Made by a program: the position numbers and the translations under genes
Source: Bradyrhizobium sp. AZCC 2262
GTDB lineage: Bacteria > Pseudomonadota > Alphaproteobacteria > Rhizobiales > Xanthobacteraceae
Length of the DNA: 64,000 bases
Assembly (NCBI RefSeq): GCF_036924535.1
Contig: NZ_JAZHRT010000001.1
Location: forward strand, 2,232,001-2,296,000
Direction: 5' to 3'
The notes under the pieces: model-generated
Told to the model about the DNA's origin: nothing
The model's input: only the letters and a program-made list of their open reading frames with translations
Database searches by the model: none
Shown: piece by piece, positions 24,652 through 34,236 of the stretch
Layout: each line of letters begins with the position of its first letter
Position numbering within the stretch: the stretch's first letter is position 1

Positions 24652-27600
24652 GTGAAGAAAAACAGGAAGGTCGGCGCCAGCGATGCGACCAGGAAAAGCG
24701 CGACCAAGAAAGGCAAAAAAATCTCGGGTTCGGCGATCTCGACGTCCTCGCCCCTCGGCATGTTGGCGCTCCATCTTCGCGAGCAGTGGAAAAAGTTCGG
24801 TCGTGACGGGTTAGTGTTTCTCGCTGAAGACGAGAACAGGGCCGAGCGGCTCGGCGGCATCGTCCATGCACTTGATCCATCGCTCGATGTTCTCGTGTTC
24901 CCTAGATTGAATACGTTGCCCTTCGATGGGCTGGAACCGTCGCGCGAGATCGCTGGCAGGCGGAGTTCGGTCTTGCGCCGTCTTGCCAGAAGAAAGAGGC
25001 CCATTCTGCTCATCTCGACGGCAGAGGCGATCATGGAGCGGCTGCCCTTGCCGGCGAGTTGGTCGCGCATCAGCCTAAGCCTCAAGGTGCGAGCGTCGTA
25101 TGCCGAGCACGACCTCAAGGCACGCATTGCGGAATTGGGCTACGATCTCGACGAAGAGGCTGAATATCCGGGCGCCGCGCTCTTTCACGGCGCGACGTTC
25201 GAGATCTTCCCGGCCGGTGCTCTCGGGCCGTACCGGATCGAGCATTCCGGCGGTGCGATCCGCAGAATTGTTGCCGTCGATCCGAATGAGCATGACGTCA
25301 TCTCCGATTTCAAGGAACTGATTATCGATCCCATGTCGGAACGCCTCGCGCTGGGCGGCGACCGGGCGCAGGGGGCTACCTTCCTGGACTATTGCGATCG
25401 GGCGCGATGGTTCGCGGATGCAAAAGTTCCGACCCACGCTGACAGCTGGCTGAGTACGATCGAGGAGGCGGCCGGCCGCAGGGATTCGGAACGCGAGTAT
25501 CTGGGGCTAGGGGACTGGAAGAAGCTGAAGAAGTGCACGAGTGTGCTTCCTGCCAAGGCGGCGTTTGTAGCCACGCCCGACTTCTCGAAGGTTGCGGCAC
25601 CGAGGAAAGCGCTTCGCGCGTTCGTGGCCCGTGCGGAACGCGCCGGATCTCGTTTGCTCTTCGTCGCCGCGGTCGAAGACGATCTGCGCGCGATGGAGCG
25701 CATGAGTGGGGTCAGGGCGGAGCGTTTCGCCAACTGGGACGAGGCGGTGGAGGCGAGAAGACGCGAGGGCGCGCTGTTGGCCGACTTCGACGCGGGCTTT
25801 TTCGCTCCCGGGAAAAAGCAGACCTTGGTTGTGACCGCGTCTGACGTGCTCGGCAGCCGTGCCCATCATCCGCAACCGATGGCCAAAGCCTGGACAGTCG
25901 CCTTCAATCACCCGGATATTCCCGAGCGCGGCGCGGCCGTCGTTCATCTCCAGCGTGGGTTGGCTTTACTTGATCGTTTGCAGACCCTCGACATGGGGAA
26001 CGGTACAAAGCGCGAGATGATCAGGCTCGAATTCGCCGGCGATGATGCTGCGCTTGTTCCGCCTGCCGATCTCGCCTTGATCTGGCCCTACGCTGTAGAG
26101 CCCGGTAAGCTCGCGTTAGACAAGGCCGATGGCAGCACGTGGTGGAACAGACGTGGCGAGGCCGAGCAAGAAATCGGAGCAGCGGCCAAGCAGCTTGCGA
26201 AACATATCGCCCAACGACGGCGCCGGCGTGCTCCCAAGCTGGTCGCTCCGGGGGCGGCCTATGAGAGATTCGTCGCGCGCTTTCCGTATTTCACGACGGT
26301 TGATCAGGCCAAGGCGATCCGGGACGTGCTGGACGATCTGGCGGCTGGTCACCCGATGGACCGGGTGGTCTGTGGTGATGTCGGCTTTGGCAAGACTGAG
26401 GTCGCCTTGCGGGCGGCGGCGGCTGTCGCGCTGTCAGGAAAACAGGTCGCTGTTGCGGTTCCGACCACCGTCCTGGCCAGACAGCATGTCGAGACGTTTC
26501 GCAAGCGGTTCGGCCCGCTGGGAATCGAAGTGGCGAATTTGTCGCGGTCGGCAACGGCAGCGGAGATAAGAGATACGAAAGAAAACCTCCGTCGCGGCTT
26601 ACTGAAAGTCGTTATTGGCACACAAGCTCTCGGCTCGACTGACGTGAGGTTTGCCGACCTCGGCCTTGTCATCATCGATGAGGAGCAGCACTTTGGTGCG
26701 GCGGAGAAGGCGAAACTTTCGGGTCTTGCGAAGGGCGTTCATACTCTTTGGATGAGCGCCACGCCGATACCGCGCACGCTGGCGGCGGGTCTTGCGGGGT
26801 TCAGAGATCTGAGCGTTATTGCTACGCCCCCAGTTCATCGGCTGCCTATCGTCACCAAGGCTGCTCCGCTATCGGACGCCGCGATCGTCGCGGCTTTGCT
26901 GCGTGAGCAAAGGCGCCATGGGCAGAGCTTCCTGATTTGCCCCCGTATCCAGGATTTGGAGCCGATGCTGGCAAGGATAAAATTGACTGCTCCGGACCTT
27001 CGCATCGTATGTCTCCATGGTCGGTTGCCAGCCGCAGATATCGACGATCGAATGATGAGCTTCGTCGAAGGTGAAGCGGACGTGCTCCTCGCGACCAATA
27101 TCGTGGAGAGTGGCCTCGACATTCCGCGGGCGAACACCATCGTCATCTGCTGGCCGGAGAAGTTTGGTCTGTCGCAGCTTCATCAGCTAAGGGGCCGCGT
27201 CGGACGGGGCGGCACGCGTGCTTTCGCGTATTTGTTAAACGAGTCGAACTCCGAACAATCCGAGAAGCGTTTGGCTGTGCTGGAAGAGTTCAGCAAGCCC
27301 GGCGCCGGCTTTGCCATCAGCGAGCGTGATCTGGATCTCCGGGGCGCCGGAGACCTCTTCTCCGAACAGCAGTCTGGCCATCTGCAGGTATTCGGGCCGA
27401 TGCTCTATAGCCATCTTCTCAAGCGGGCGTCGGAGAAGGACACCGACGGTGGCGCCGAGCTGTGGGTGCCTGATCTGAACCTGCCGATCGCCGACATGCT
27501 GCCCACGGGCTACATACAGTCGGACGCTGTTCGCCTGGAAATCTATGGCCGTATTGCCAGATGCCGCACCGAGGATGATCTCGAGGATTTGGAGGACGAA

Positions 27601-27864
27601 ACCGCACGTCGTTTCGGCAGGCTGCCGCCGGAAGCGCGAGACTTTTTCGCGGCCGCAAGGCTCAGGCTCGATTGCAAGCGGCGTGGCATTATGAGGCTCG
27701 ACGTCGGTCCCGAGGCTGTTGCGGCGACGTTTCTCCCTGGTCGGCTTCGCAAGTCGAGAGCGAAGTCGCTGGAGCGCGAAGGCGATCGCGTGGTCTATAT
27801 CGGCAATCGCAATGCGAAGCCGTTCGAACGAATAAGCGACTTCCTTGAGTTGCTGGACGAGTAG
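24652..27864 (+). CDS. Mfd-like superfamily II helicase/translocase (second TRCF type)
   Basis: 1070 residues, shorter than typical Mfd (about 1150-1170). The N-terminal half resembles the UvrB-homology module (FPRLNTLPFDGLEPSREIAG, RRSSVLRRLA, LISTAEAIMERLP). A region corresponding to the RNA-polymerase-interaction domain is shorter and divergent. The translocase domain is clear: Walker A with Lys581 in GDVGFGKTEVA, DEEQ at 676-679, SATPIPRTL, ATNIVESGLDIPRANT and QLRGRVGRG. A TRCF-type C-terminal domain follows. The GTG at 24652 is the assumed start, after an unremarkable leader. It stands alone within the island. It may be a paralogue of the housekeeping gene with a modified partner or a defence/repair role; that is an inference. 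Confidence 0.8.
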   Translation: MKKNRKVGASDATRKSATKKGKKISGSAISTSSPLGMLALHLREQWKKFGRDGLVFLAEDENRAERLGGIVHALDPSLDVLVFPRLNTLPFDGLEPSREIAGRRSSVLRRLARRKRPILLISTAEAIMERLPLPASWSRISLSLKVRASYAEHDLKARIAELGYDLDEEAEYPGAALFHGATFEIFPAGALGPYRIEHSGGAIRRIVAVDPNEHDVISDFKELIIDPMSERLALGGDRAQGATFLDYCDRARWFADAKVPTHADSWLSTIEEAAGRRDSEREYLGLGDWKKLKKCTSVLPAKAAFVATPDFSKVAAPRKALRAFVARAERAGSRLLFVAAVEDDLRAMERMSGVRAERFANWDEAVEARRREGALLADFDAGFFAPGKKQTLVVTASDVLGSRAHHPQPMAKAWTVAFNHPDIPERGAAVVHLQRGLALLDRLQTLDMGNGTKREMIRLEFAGDDAALVPPADLALIWPYAVEPGKLALDKADGSTWWNRRGEAEQEIGAAAKQLAKHIAQRRRRRAPKLVAPGAAYERFVARFPYFTTVDQAKAIRDVLDDLAAGHPMDRVVCGDVGFGKTEVALRAAAAVALSGKQVAVAVPTTVLARQHVETFRKRFGPLGIEVANLSRSATAAEIRDTKENLRRGLLKVVIGTQALGSTDVRFADLGLVIIDEEQHFGAAEKAKLSGLAKGVHTLWMSATPIPRTLAAGLAGFRDLSVIATPPVHRLPIVTKAAPLSDAAIVAALLREQRRHGQSFLICPRIQDLEPMLARIKLTAPDLRIVCLHGRLPAADIDDRMMSFVEGEADVLLATNIVESGLDIPRANTIVICWPEKFGLSQLHQLRGRVGRGGTRAFAYLLNESNSEQSEKRLAVLEEFSKPGAGFAISERDLDLRGAGDLFSEQQSGHLQVFGPMLYSHLLKRASEKDTDGGAELWVPDLNLPIADMLPTGYIQSDAVRLEIYGRIARCRTEDDLEDLEDETARRFGRLPPEARDFFAAARLRLDCKRRGIMRLDVGPEAVAATFLPGRLRKSRAKSLEREGDRVVYIGNRNAKPFERISDFLELLDE

Positions 27865-27893
27865 TTGGCTAGACTAGAGCCGTTCCATAACAT

Positions 27894-27940
27894 TCGATGA
27901 GCGAATGGCCGCTGTTGGCGCAAAGCGGTCGGTCGCATAA
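27894..27940 (+). repeat. Palindromic dispersed repeat, copy 5
   Basis: GAGCGAATGGCCGCTGTTGG then CGCAAAGCGGTCGGTCGC. GGCCGCT faces AGCGGTC with one mismatch. It lies between the helicase gene and the IS element. Confidence 0.7.
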
Positions 27941-27967
27941 ACGACCTGATCGGTAGCAGCGAACTAG

Positions 27968-28786
27968 GGTCTGTTGGGATTCAGGATTCTCATCCGGGCT
28001 TGGTTGTGATTCAAGCTGCGGATGGACCGATTCGTTTTAACTGACGCCCAATGGGCGAAGATGGAGCCGCTTTGTCTTGGCAAGCCGGGCGATCCCGGCC
28101 GCCGCGGTAAGGACAACCGGTTGTTTGTCGAGGCCGTGCTGTGGATCGCCCGAACCGGCAGTCCCTGGCGGGATCTGCCGCCCTCGTTCGGCCACTGGAA
28201 CAGTGTGTTCACGCGCTTCCGCGACTGGGTGAAGGCGGATGTCTGGAAGCGGCTGTTCGACACCGTCTCCGACGATCCCGACATGGAATACGCCATGGTC
28301 GATGCCACCATCGTCAAGGTGCACCGCCACGGACAGGGCGCAAAAGGGGGACTCAAAGCCAGGCGATCGGCCGTTCGAAGGGCGGCATGACCACCAAAAT
28401 CCTGGCGCTCACCGATGCGCTCGGCAATCTCGTGCGCTTCGTGCTTCTGCCGGGACAGCGCTTCGACACGGTAGGCGTGCCGCCGCTCATTGAGGGATTG
28501 GCCTTCGACGCGCTGATCGCCGACAAGGCGTTCGACAGCAACGCCATCATCGCCGAACTCGACGCGCGCGGCGCCAAGGTCGTCATCTCCCAGCATCCGC
28601 GTCGCGCAAAGCCTCTTGCCATCGACGAGGAGATGTACAAATGGCGGCACCTCATCGAGAACTTCTTTGGCAAGCTCAAGGAGTTCAAACGCATCGCCAT
28701 GCGTGCCGACAAAACCGATCAAAGCTTCGCCTCCATGGTCCATCTGGCCGCGGCCGTGATAAACTCCCGATGAATCCCAACAGACC
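27968..28786 (+). mobile_element. IS5-family (IS427-type) insertion sequence
   Basis: An 819-bp element with perfect terminal inverted repeats: GGTCTGTTGGGATTCA at the left end (27968-27983) and its complement at 28771-28786. It is flanked by CTAG on both sides (27964-27967 and 28787-28790), a target duplication typical of the IS427 group. The transposase is encoded in two overlapping frames. Intact ends and a clean duplication suggest a fairly recent insertion between the helicase gene and the acyl-CoA locus. Confidence 0.92.
28022..28773 (+). CDS. IS5-family transposase, two frames joined by -1 frameshift
   Basis: The first frame (28022-28390) gives MDRFVLTDAQWAKMEPLCLG, the DUF4096-type N-terminus, and the first catalytic Asp in MVDATIVKVHRHG. 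The second frame, used from about 28342, gives QAIGRSKGGMTTKI, the second Asp in IADKAFDSN and the Glu region WRHLIENFFGKLK. The frames overlap at AAAAGGGGG (28342-28350). A -1 slip there joins them into one DDE transposase of about 250 residues, as is programmed in many IS427 elements. Both halves look intact. Confidence 0.88.
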
Positions 28787-28922
28787 CTAGTGTATTCGAA
28801 GGTCATACGGCCGCCGATCGGAACGCTTGATGCGGACCAGGGGACGCAGTCCGCTCTGTGAGGCCGCCTGCGGCATCGCAAGGACCAACGCGCCGACCGT
28901 GCTCATCGACGCCGGGCGTGTC

Positions 28923-30509
28923 CTAAGTTCGGTAGATCCCGACCAGTTCGGCTCGCAGCTTCGCCTTCTGAATCTTGCCGGTTGCGGTCTTCGGCATTGT
29001 CTCGGTGAAAATAATGCGTTTCGGGCATTTGAACGGGCTGAGATGACTCCGCACTTTCCTCAGAAGGGTCTCTTCATCGATCGTATGCCCAGCTTTGAGA
29101 ATGACGAGTGCTGTCACCGCTTCGCCCCAGCGATCATGCGGCAGACCGATTACGGCTGTCTCCTGCACGCCGGGATCAGCGGCGTAGAGCGCCTTTTCCA
29201 CCTCAATGGACGCGACGTTCTCGCCGCCGCTCTTGATTACGTCCTTGAATCGGTCCTCGAACCACAGAATGCCGTCCCTGTCGAAATGGCCGGAATCGCC
29301 GGAGTGAAACCAGCCATGGACGAAGGCCGCGGCAGTGGCGGCGGGATCGTGCAGATAGCCCGACATGACTTGCGGACTGCGATAGACGATTTCACCTGAT
29401 TGACCTTGAGGCAAAAACCGGCCCGCTTCGTCCATGATCGCGACTTCGACATTGGCTGACGGCGTGCCGACCGCCCCTGGATGGCTCAATTGATGCTCCG
29501 GCCGGAAATACACTGCAAGCGGGTTCATCTCGGTTTGGCCGAACATCAGGGCGAACTCGCAACCGAAGCGCGCGATCGCGTTCTGTAGTTCGTGGGTCGG
29601 CATCGGCGCCATCGCATAAATCGCAAGACGCATGCTCGAAACGTCGCGATCATGCTGATCTAGCTGTTCCAGCATGGCGCGATACATCATAGGCAATGCG
29701 AATGTCAGGGTCAGGTGCTCGGATTCGATCAGGGTGAGAAGGCGATCCGCGTCGAAACCACGCTGAATGAAAATAGCAGCGCCGACCGCGATCGCCGGCG
29801 TCACGATGACATTCAACTGGGCGGTGTGGAACAACGGCATGAGAGCCGTCACGCGATCGTCCGCCGTCATGCGTGTGTCGAGTGCGACCCCAAGGGACTC
29901 AAGATAGACCGCCAGATGGCTGCTGACCACGCCCTTGGGCGCCGAGGTGGTGCCGCTGGTGTAAAGATACGATATCGGGTCGCGGTCTGTGACGAAAGCT
30001 GCCGGTTCGTGTTGGGGCATGCCCTTCTGCAGCGCGTCGAAGGTAACGGTCCGGCGATCTGCGATCGCCGTATCGCCCACGTCGCCAATGACGACCACGT
30101 CCTTCACACCGGCGGTATCGCCCAGCGCGCCCTCAAGTTGTTCGATCAGTGCACTCTCGACCACGACGCCTTTGACGGCGGCATGATTCAGCACATAGGC
30201 AAGTTCACCGTAGCGCCAGAACAGATTGATGGGCACGCACACCAGGCCCAGTTTGGCACAGGCGAAATAGGTGACAATAAATTCCGCGTTGTTCGCCGTC
30301 ATTAATCCCAGGGCATCGCCGCGCCGATAGCCGAGGCCCGTGAGTCCATGCGCTGTTCTGTTTACCCATTCATTGAATTCGCGGTAGGTGAGGCGACGAT
30401 CCGCATCGACGATGGCGAGCCGACCCGGAGCCCGCGCAGCGCTGCGGATCAGAAGGTCGCCGAGATTGACGCGAGAAATAAGATTTCGATACAGACTTTC
30501 CTCAGGCAT
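28923..30509 (-). CDS. AMP-dependent acyl-CoA synthetase 1
   Basis: 528 residues, ANL superfamily. The P-loop-like motif is YTSGTTSAPKGV, the A5 motif FGQTEMNPL, the A7 aspartate lies in WFHSGDSGHFD, and the A10 lysine in TATGKIQKAKLR. It activates a carboxylic acid to its CoA thioester. The ATG at 30509 follows GGGGAG; a longer start at 30554 is not supported. It is the distal gene of the leftward catabolic row and ends about 130 bases from the IS5 element. Confidence 0.9.
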   Translation of the reverse strand: MPEESLYRNLISRVNLGDLLIRSAARAPGRLAIVDADRRLTYREFNEWVNRTAHGLTGLGYRRGDALGLMTANNAEFIVTYFACAKLGLVCVPINLFWRYGELAYVLNHAAVKGVVVESALIEQLEGALGDTAGVKDVVVIGDVGDTAIADRRTVTFDALQKGMPQHEPAAFVTDRDPISYLYTSGTTSAPKGVVSSHLAVYLESLGVALDTRMTADDRVTALMPLFHTAQLNVIVTPAIAVGAAIFIQRGFDADRLLTLIESEHLTLTFALPMMYRAMLEQLDQHDRDVSSMRLAIYAMAPMPTHELQNAIARFGCEFALMFGQTEMNPLAVYFRPEHQLSHPGAVGTPSANVEVAIMDEAGRFLPQGQSGEIVYRSPQVMSGYLHDPAATAAAFVHGWFHSGDSGHFDRDGILWFEDRFKDVIKSGGENVASIEVEKALYAADPGVQETAVIGLPHDRWGEAVTALVILKAGHTIDEETLLRKVRSHLSPFKCPKRIIFTETMPKTATGKIQKAKLRAELVGIYRT

Positions 30510-30854
30510 GTGCGTGCTCCCCAGCGTGATTTCGAGCCGGCCGATTTTAGTCATTGGCAGCCGGAAAATTCTGTCGATAGGATTTCGAGGCGTTTGGTGG
30601 CGAACTCAGGTCTAACGGCGATTCCCGCTCCATCATCACAAGGCGTAGCGTCCGCAATCTTGGGTGTCGCCGCCGCTCAGCGCCCCATAGGGGTGATGGC
30701 AGGCGCGAAGAGCCGCGTCTAACCGACATGGCTTGACGTTGCGCATTTGAAGTTTCCCGATCCGTAGTAACACTCGGCGCCATTGCAATAGATCTGGTGC
30801 CACAGAGAAGGGTTTTTTCGTACTGGCCGCGACTTCGCATTCTGATTTCCGCTG
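30510..30854. other. Intergenic region between the two CoA ligase genes
   Basis: 345 bases without a supported gene. There is no family repeat. A T-rich stretch near 30821-30827 and an AT-rich CTATATAATTC near 30855-30865, just at the end of the next gene, are the only notable features. A separate promoter for the first ligase gene may lie here. Confidence 0.4.
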
Positions 30855-32405
30855 CTATATAATTCTGCTCTTGCGATCGCCCCAATAGCGATCACGCAGC
30901 AAGCGCTTGTAGAGTTTGCCCGTCGGCAAGCGGGGAAGTTCGGTTTCGAAATCGATCGAACGCGGGCACTTCCGGCGCGACAGGTGCTTGGCGCAGAAGG
31001 CGATAAGTTCGTCCGAAAGAGCGGAATTTGCCTTTATGCCGGGCATCAGCTGCACAACCGCCTTTACTTCTTCGCCCAAGTCTTCGTTTGGGACGCCGAA
31101 GACAGCAGCGTCGGCGATCTTTGGGTGTGTGATCAGGAGGTTCTCGCATTCCTGCGGGTAGATATTTACGCCGCCGGAGACAATCATGAAGGTGGCCCGG
31201 TCCGTCAGGTACAGGAACCCATCGTCGTCCACGTACCCGACATCGCCCACCGTGCTCATCGATGCGTCAGGTGACCGTGCGTCGGCCGTCTTCGCCGGAT
31301 CGTTGAAATACTCGAAGGGAGTGGCGGTCTTGAACCAAAGCGTACCCGATGTGCCTTTTGGGCACGGCTGCATGTTCTCGTCCAGAACATGCAGGTCTCC
31401 AAGCATGACTTTGCCAACCGTACCACGATGAGCCAGCCATTGGGCGCTGTCGCAGGCGGCAAACCCCAGCCCCTCCGTCGCGCCGTAATATTCGTGAATG
31501 ATAGGACCCCACCATTCTATCATCTGCTCCTTGACCTGCGCCGGGCAGGGTGCAGCCGCGTGGATAACGACCTCGAGGGACGACAGATCATAGCGTTCTC
31601 TTGCGGCCTGCGGCAGCTTGAGCATCCGGGAGAACATGGTCGGCACCAGCTGACTGTGCGTCGGCCGGTATTTTTCGACAAGCTGAAGGTAACGCTCCGG
31701 ATCGAAATTCTCCATGATGATCGCGGTTCCGCCATTGCGAATGACGAGATTGACGGCTGCCTGCGGCGCTGAGTGATAGAGCGGAGCAGGGGACAGATAG
31801 ACCAGTCCTTCCCGATAGCGCCAAAGCTTCTGAAGAAAATCGAACAACGGGAGCTGCTGTGACGGCGGTTGTTCAGGCAGGGGGCGGATAATGCCTTTCG
31901 GTTGACCGGTGGTGCCCGATGAATAGAGCATTGCAGTGCCGACCGATTCGTCGGTGATCGGAGTCGTTGACATCGATGCCAGGGCATCGTCGAAATTGAG
32001 GATGCGATTGCCGTCGCCCGGACCATTCACGACCAGCGCAACTTCCACTTTCGGGCACTGGCTAAGGGCCTCGATGGCGACGGCACGCTTTTCTTCCGAA
32101 AGGATCAGCACCTTGGATTCGCTGTTGTTAATGATGTAGGCGAGCTCCTGAGGCGTCAGGAATGAATTGATGCAGGTAAAGTAGAGGCCGGCGCGCTCGC
32201 CTGCTCCGCAGCACTCGAGATAGCACGCATTGTTCTCCATGAAGATCGCATAATGATTGAGACGCTTCAGGCCGCGGCTTCGCAGGAAGTGCGCGAGCTG
32301 GTTGGTGCGTGCTTCGAGTTCGGCGTAGGTAACCGTCTCGCCCGATTGCGCCATGATGAAGGCGGGCTGGTCACCCTTCGGTTTAGCATGCATGCCTGGG
32401 TACAT
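30855..32405 (-). CDS. AMP-dependent acyl-CoA synthetase 2
   Basis: 516 residues, ANL superfamily: YSSGTTGQPKGI (A3), EYYGATEGLG (A5), GDVGYVDDDGFLYLTDR (A7/A8) and PTGKLYKRLLRDRY (A10 Lys). The sequence resembles the ligases of steroid, bile-acid and isoprenoid degradation more than fatty-acid ligases. It is read with two SDRs and an acyl-CoA dehydrogenase, and its role is probably the entry step that forms the CoA thioester. AtuH is the corresponding enzyme in terpene degradation. Confidence 0.9.
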   Translation of the reverse strand: MYPGMHAKPKGDQPAFIMAQSGETVTYAELEARTNQLAHFLRSRGLKRLNHYAIFMENNACYLECCGAGERAGLYFTCINSFLTPQELAYIINNSESKVLILSEEKRAVAIEALSQCPKVEVALVVNGPGDGNRILNFDDALASMSTTPITDESVGTAMLYSSGTTGQPKGIIRPLPEQPPSQQLPLFDFLQKLWRYREGLVYLSPAPLYHSAPQAAVNLVIRNGGTAIIMENFDPERYLQLVEKYRPTHSQLVPTMFSRMLKLPQAARERYDLSSLEVVIHAAAPCPAQVKEQMIEWWGPIIHEYYGATEGLGFAACDSAQWLAHRGTVGKVMLGDLHVLDENMQPCPKGTSGTLWFKTATPFEYFNDPAKTADARSPDASMSTVGDVGYVDDDGFLYLTDRATFMIVSGGVNIYPQECENLLITHPKIADAAVFGVPNEDLGEEVKAVVQLMPGIKANSALSDELIAFCAKHLSRRKCPRSIDFETELPRLPTGKLYKRLLRDRYWGDRKSRII

Positions 32406-32468
32406 TGCGGTCGCTCCCTGTGGTGATGTTGATGCCGAATTGACTTCGGTCTTGAATCGAATTCGAGT

Positions 32469-33314
32469 CTATGCGCCCGCAGCGTTCGCCAGGAATGCGG
32501 CGCTATTGACGTTAAAGAAGCCGGAACCGGATAGCGCCTGTCCGCCATCGACCCAAAGCGACGTGCCCGTGATGTACGATGCGAGCGGTGAAGCCAGAAA
32601 CGCCGCCGCTTCACCGATCTCCTGCGTGACGCCCATGCGGCGCAGCGGGATGTTGGCCACGAAATTGCCCCTGTCCTCCGCGGAAGAAATCCGCCGCATG
32701 CCTTCGGTATCCCCGACAAAGCCGGGAATGATACTGTTGGAGCGAATGCCGTAAGGGCCCCATTCAAGCGCAAGGTTTTTCATCAGCATTTCGACCCCAG
32801 CTTTCGCCGGGCCGACATGGGCCTGATAGGCATGGGGCAGATGCGCCATGGGTGCCGTAATGAAAATGATCGAGCCTCGCGTCCGCTGCAATTGCTCGAA
32901 GGCAATCCGGCTGGCGTTGAAAGACCCGACAAGGTCGATGTCGACGACCGTCTTGAACCCGTTGAACGAAAGATTCTCGCCCTTGACGAGGAAGTTACCC
33001 GCGGCGCCGCAGATCAGGACGTCGATGTCGCCGAGAGCGTCGCGGGAGGCGCTCATCGCAGATTGCAGTTGATCCGGCATCCGGACATCCGCTGAAGTAG
33101 CCGATATCCTGGCGCCGATTTCGCGCAAGCCGGCTGCCGCGGCATCGAGCCGCTCCTGAGATCGTCCGCAGAGTCCGATATTGGCGCCGAGGCCTGCGAA
33201 CGTTCGTGCGATACCCAAATTGATTCCGCTGCCGCCGCCGGTGACAAAGACCGTTTTCCCCGCAAAGAGATCGCGCGGGAGAATGCCTTGTTGGTTCGGC
33301 TTCGACGCATTCAT
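32469..33314 (-). CDS. SDR oxidoreductase, 2,4-dienoyl-CoA reductase-like
   Basis: 281 residues. The cofactor motif TGGGSGINLG is the variant typical of 2,4-dienoyl-CoA reductase-type SDRs. CGAAGNF replaces NNAG, and a Pro-rich MAHLPHAYQAHVGPAKAG segment carries the active-site Lys without the usual Tyr-x-x-x-Lys. The ATG at 33314 follows AGAGGA. Size and type match AtuG-like SDRs. The likely substrate is an unsaturated or hydroxy acyl-CoA. Confidence 0.82.
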   Translation of the reverse strand: MNASKPNQQGILPRDLFAGKTVFVTGGGSGINLGIARTFAGLGANIGLCGRSQERLDAAAAGLREIGARISATSADVRMPDQLQSAMSASRDALGDIDVLICGAAGNFLVKGENLSFNGFKTVVDIDLVGSFNASRIAFEQLQRTRGSIIFITAPMAHLPHAYQAHVGPAKAGVEMLMKNLALEWGPYGIRSNSIIPGFVGDTEGMRRISSAEDRGNFVANIPLRRMGVTQEIGEAAAFLASPLASYITGTSLWVDGGQALSGSGFFNVNSAAFLANAAGA

Positions 33315-33342
33315 TGGGTGCGTTCCTCTATCCGTCATCCGC

Positions 33343-34236
33343 CTAGCGGGTCTCGCCGCCGAAGTAGGGCGGTTTACCCGTCGTCCACGTTTCGCCCCAG
33401 AGTTGGCCGCCGCCATCCACGGTAAGGGTTTCGCCCGTTACGAATCCCCCGGATGGTCCGGCGAGATAGACGCAGGCCTCCGCGACATCCCATGCCGACC
33501 CTGCATGCATCATCGGGTTGGATCGCGGATAGGCAGCACGCGCTTCCGGCGAATATACCTTCCAGCCCTCGGTCTCGATCAGGCCCGGCGCCACGCAATT
33601 GACGCGGATCTTCAGAGGCGCCCATTCGACTGCGACGCTGCGAGACAAGCCAACGACTCCAGCGCGTGCGGCGACGCTGTGCGCGATGCCATAGAGCCCG
33701 TGGGTAGTAACGACCACAATATTGACGATACTGCCGGGATGCCTGGCGTCGCGCCAATGCTGTGCGGCGGCCTGCATCATGTACCAGGTGCCGTTGAGAT
33801 TGGTTTCGATGACGGCGTTCCAGCCCTTCACGGAAATGTCGATCGCAGCCTGCGGAAACTGGCCGCCGGCGCTGTTGATCAGGCTGTCGACGCGGCCTCG
33901 GGCTTTCCAGATTGCGTCAAACAGCGTTTGGACCGCATCCGGGTCCCTGATATCGGCTGCAAATGACGAAACCGTCATCGCGTGCTGCGTCATGCGTGCC
34001 GTCAAGGCGTCAAGCTTGGCTTGATTGCGGCCCACCAGGACTACGTGCGCGCCAAGCCGCGCGAACAGCCACGCAATGGCGCGTCCAATTCCGCCTGTTG
34101 CGCCCGTGACCACCACGACCATACCGCCCAGCGCATCGGACGCGAACACCGTCCGTTGAATGGCGAGTTCGTCATCCGTGAGGCCGAACGGTTCCGGTGG
34201 CGGCGGAGAATTGGCGTCGGCCGGTTCAGGCGACAT
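33343..34236 (-). CDS. SDR oxidoreductase with N-terminal extension
   Basis: 297 residues. A Pro-rich 38-residue extension precedes the Rossmann motif TGATGGIG. NSAGGQ corresponds to NNAG; the active site has a HSVAARAG segment where YxxxK is expected, so the catalytic Tyr appears to be replaced by His. The length matches AtuB-like proteins. The start overlaps the end of the acyl-CoA dehydrogenase gene by 11 bases, so the two are co-translated. Confidence 0.8.
   Translation of the reverse strand: MSPEPADANSPPPPEPFGLTDDELAIQRTVFASDALGGMVVVVTGATGGIGRAIAWLFARLGAHVVLVGRNQAKLDALTARMTQHAMTVSSFAADIRDPDAVQTLFDAIWKARGRVDSLINSAGGQFPQAAIDISVKGWNAVIETNLNGTWYMMQAAAQHWRDARHPGSIVNIVVVTTHGLYGIAHSVAARAGVVGLSRSVAVEWAPLKIRVNCVAPGLIETEGWKVYSPEARAAYPRSNPMMHAGSAWDVAEACVYLAGPSGGFVTGETLTVDGGGQLWGETWTTGKPPYFGGETR

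Noticed and set aside
28790..28922. A possible start of an enoyl-CoA hydratase gene (MTFEYT on the minus strand) interrupted by the IS5 element.
   Set aside because: Only six codons precede the IS and no hydratase sequence follows on its other side, so it is not supported.
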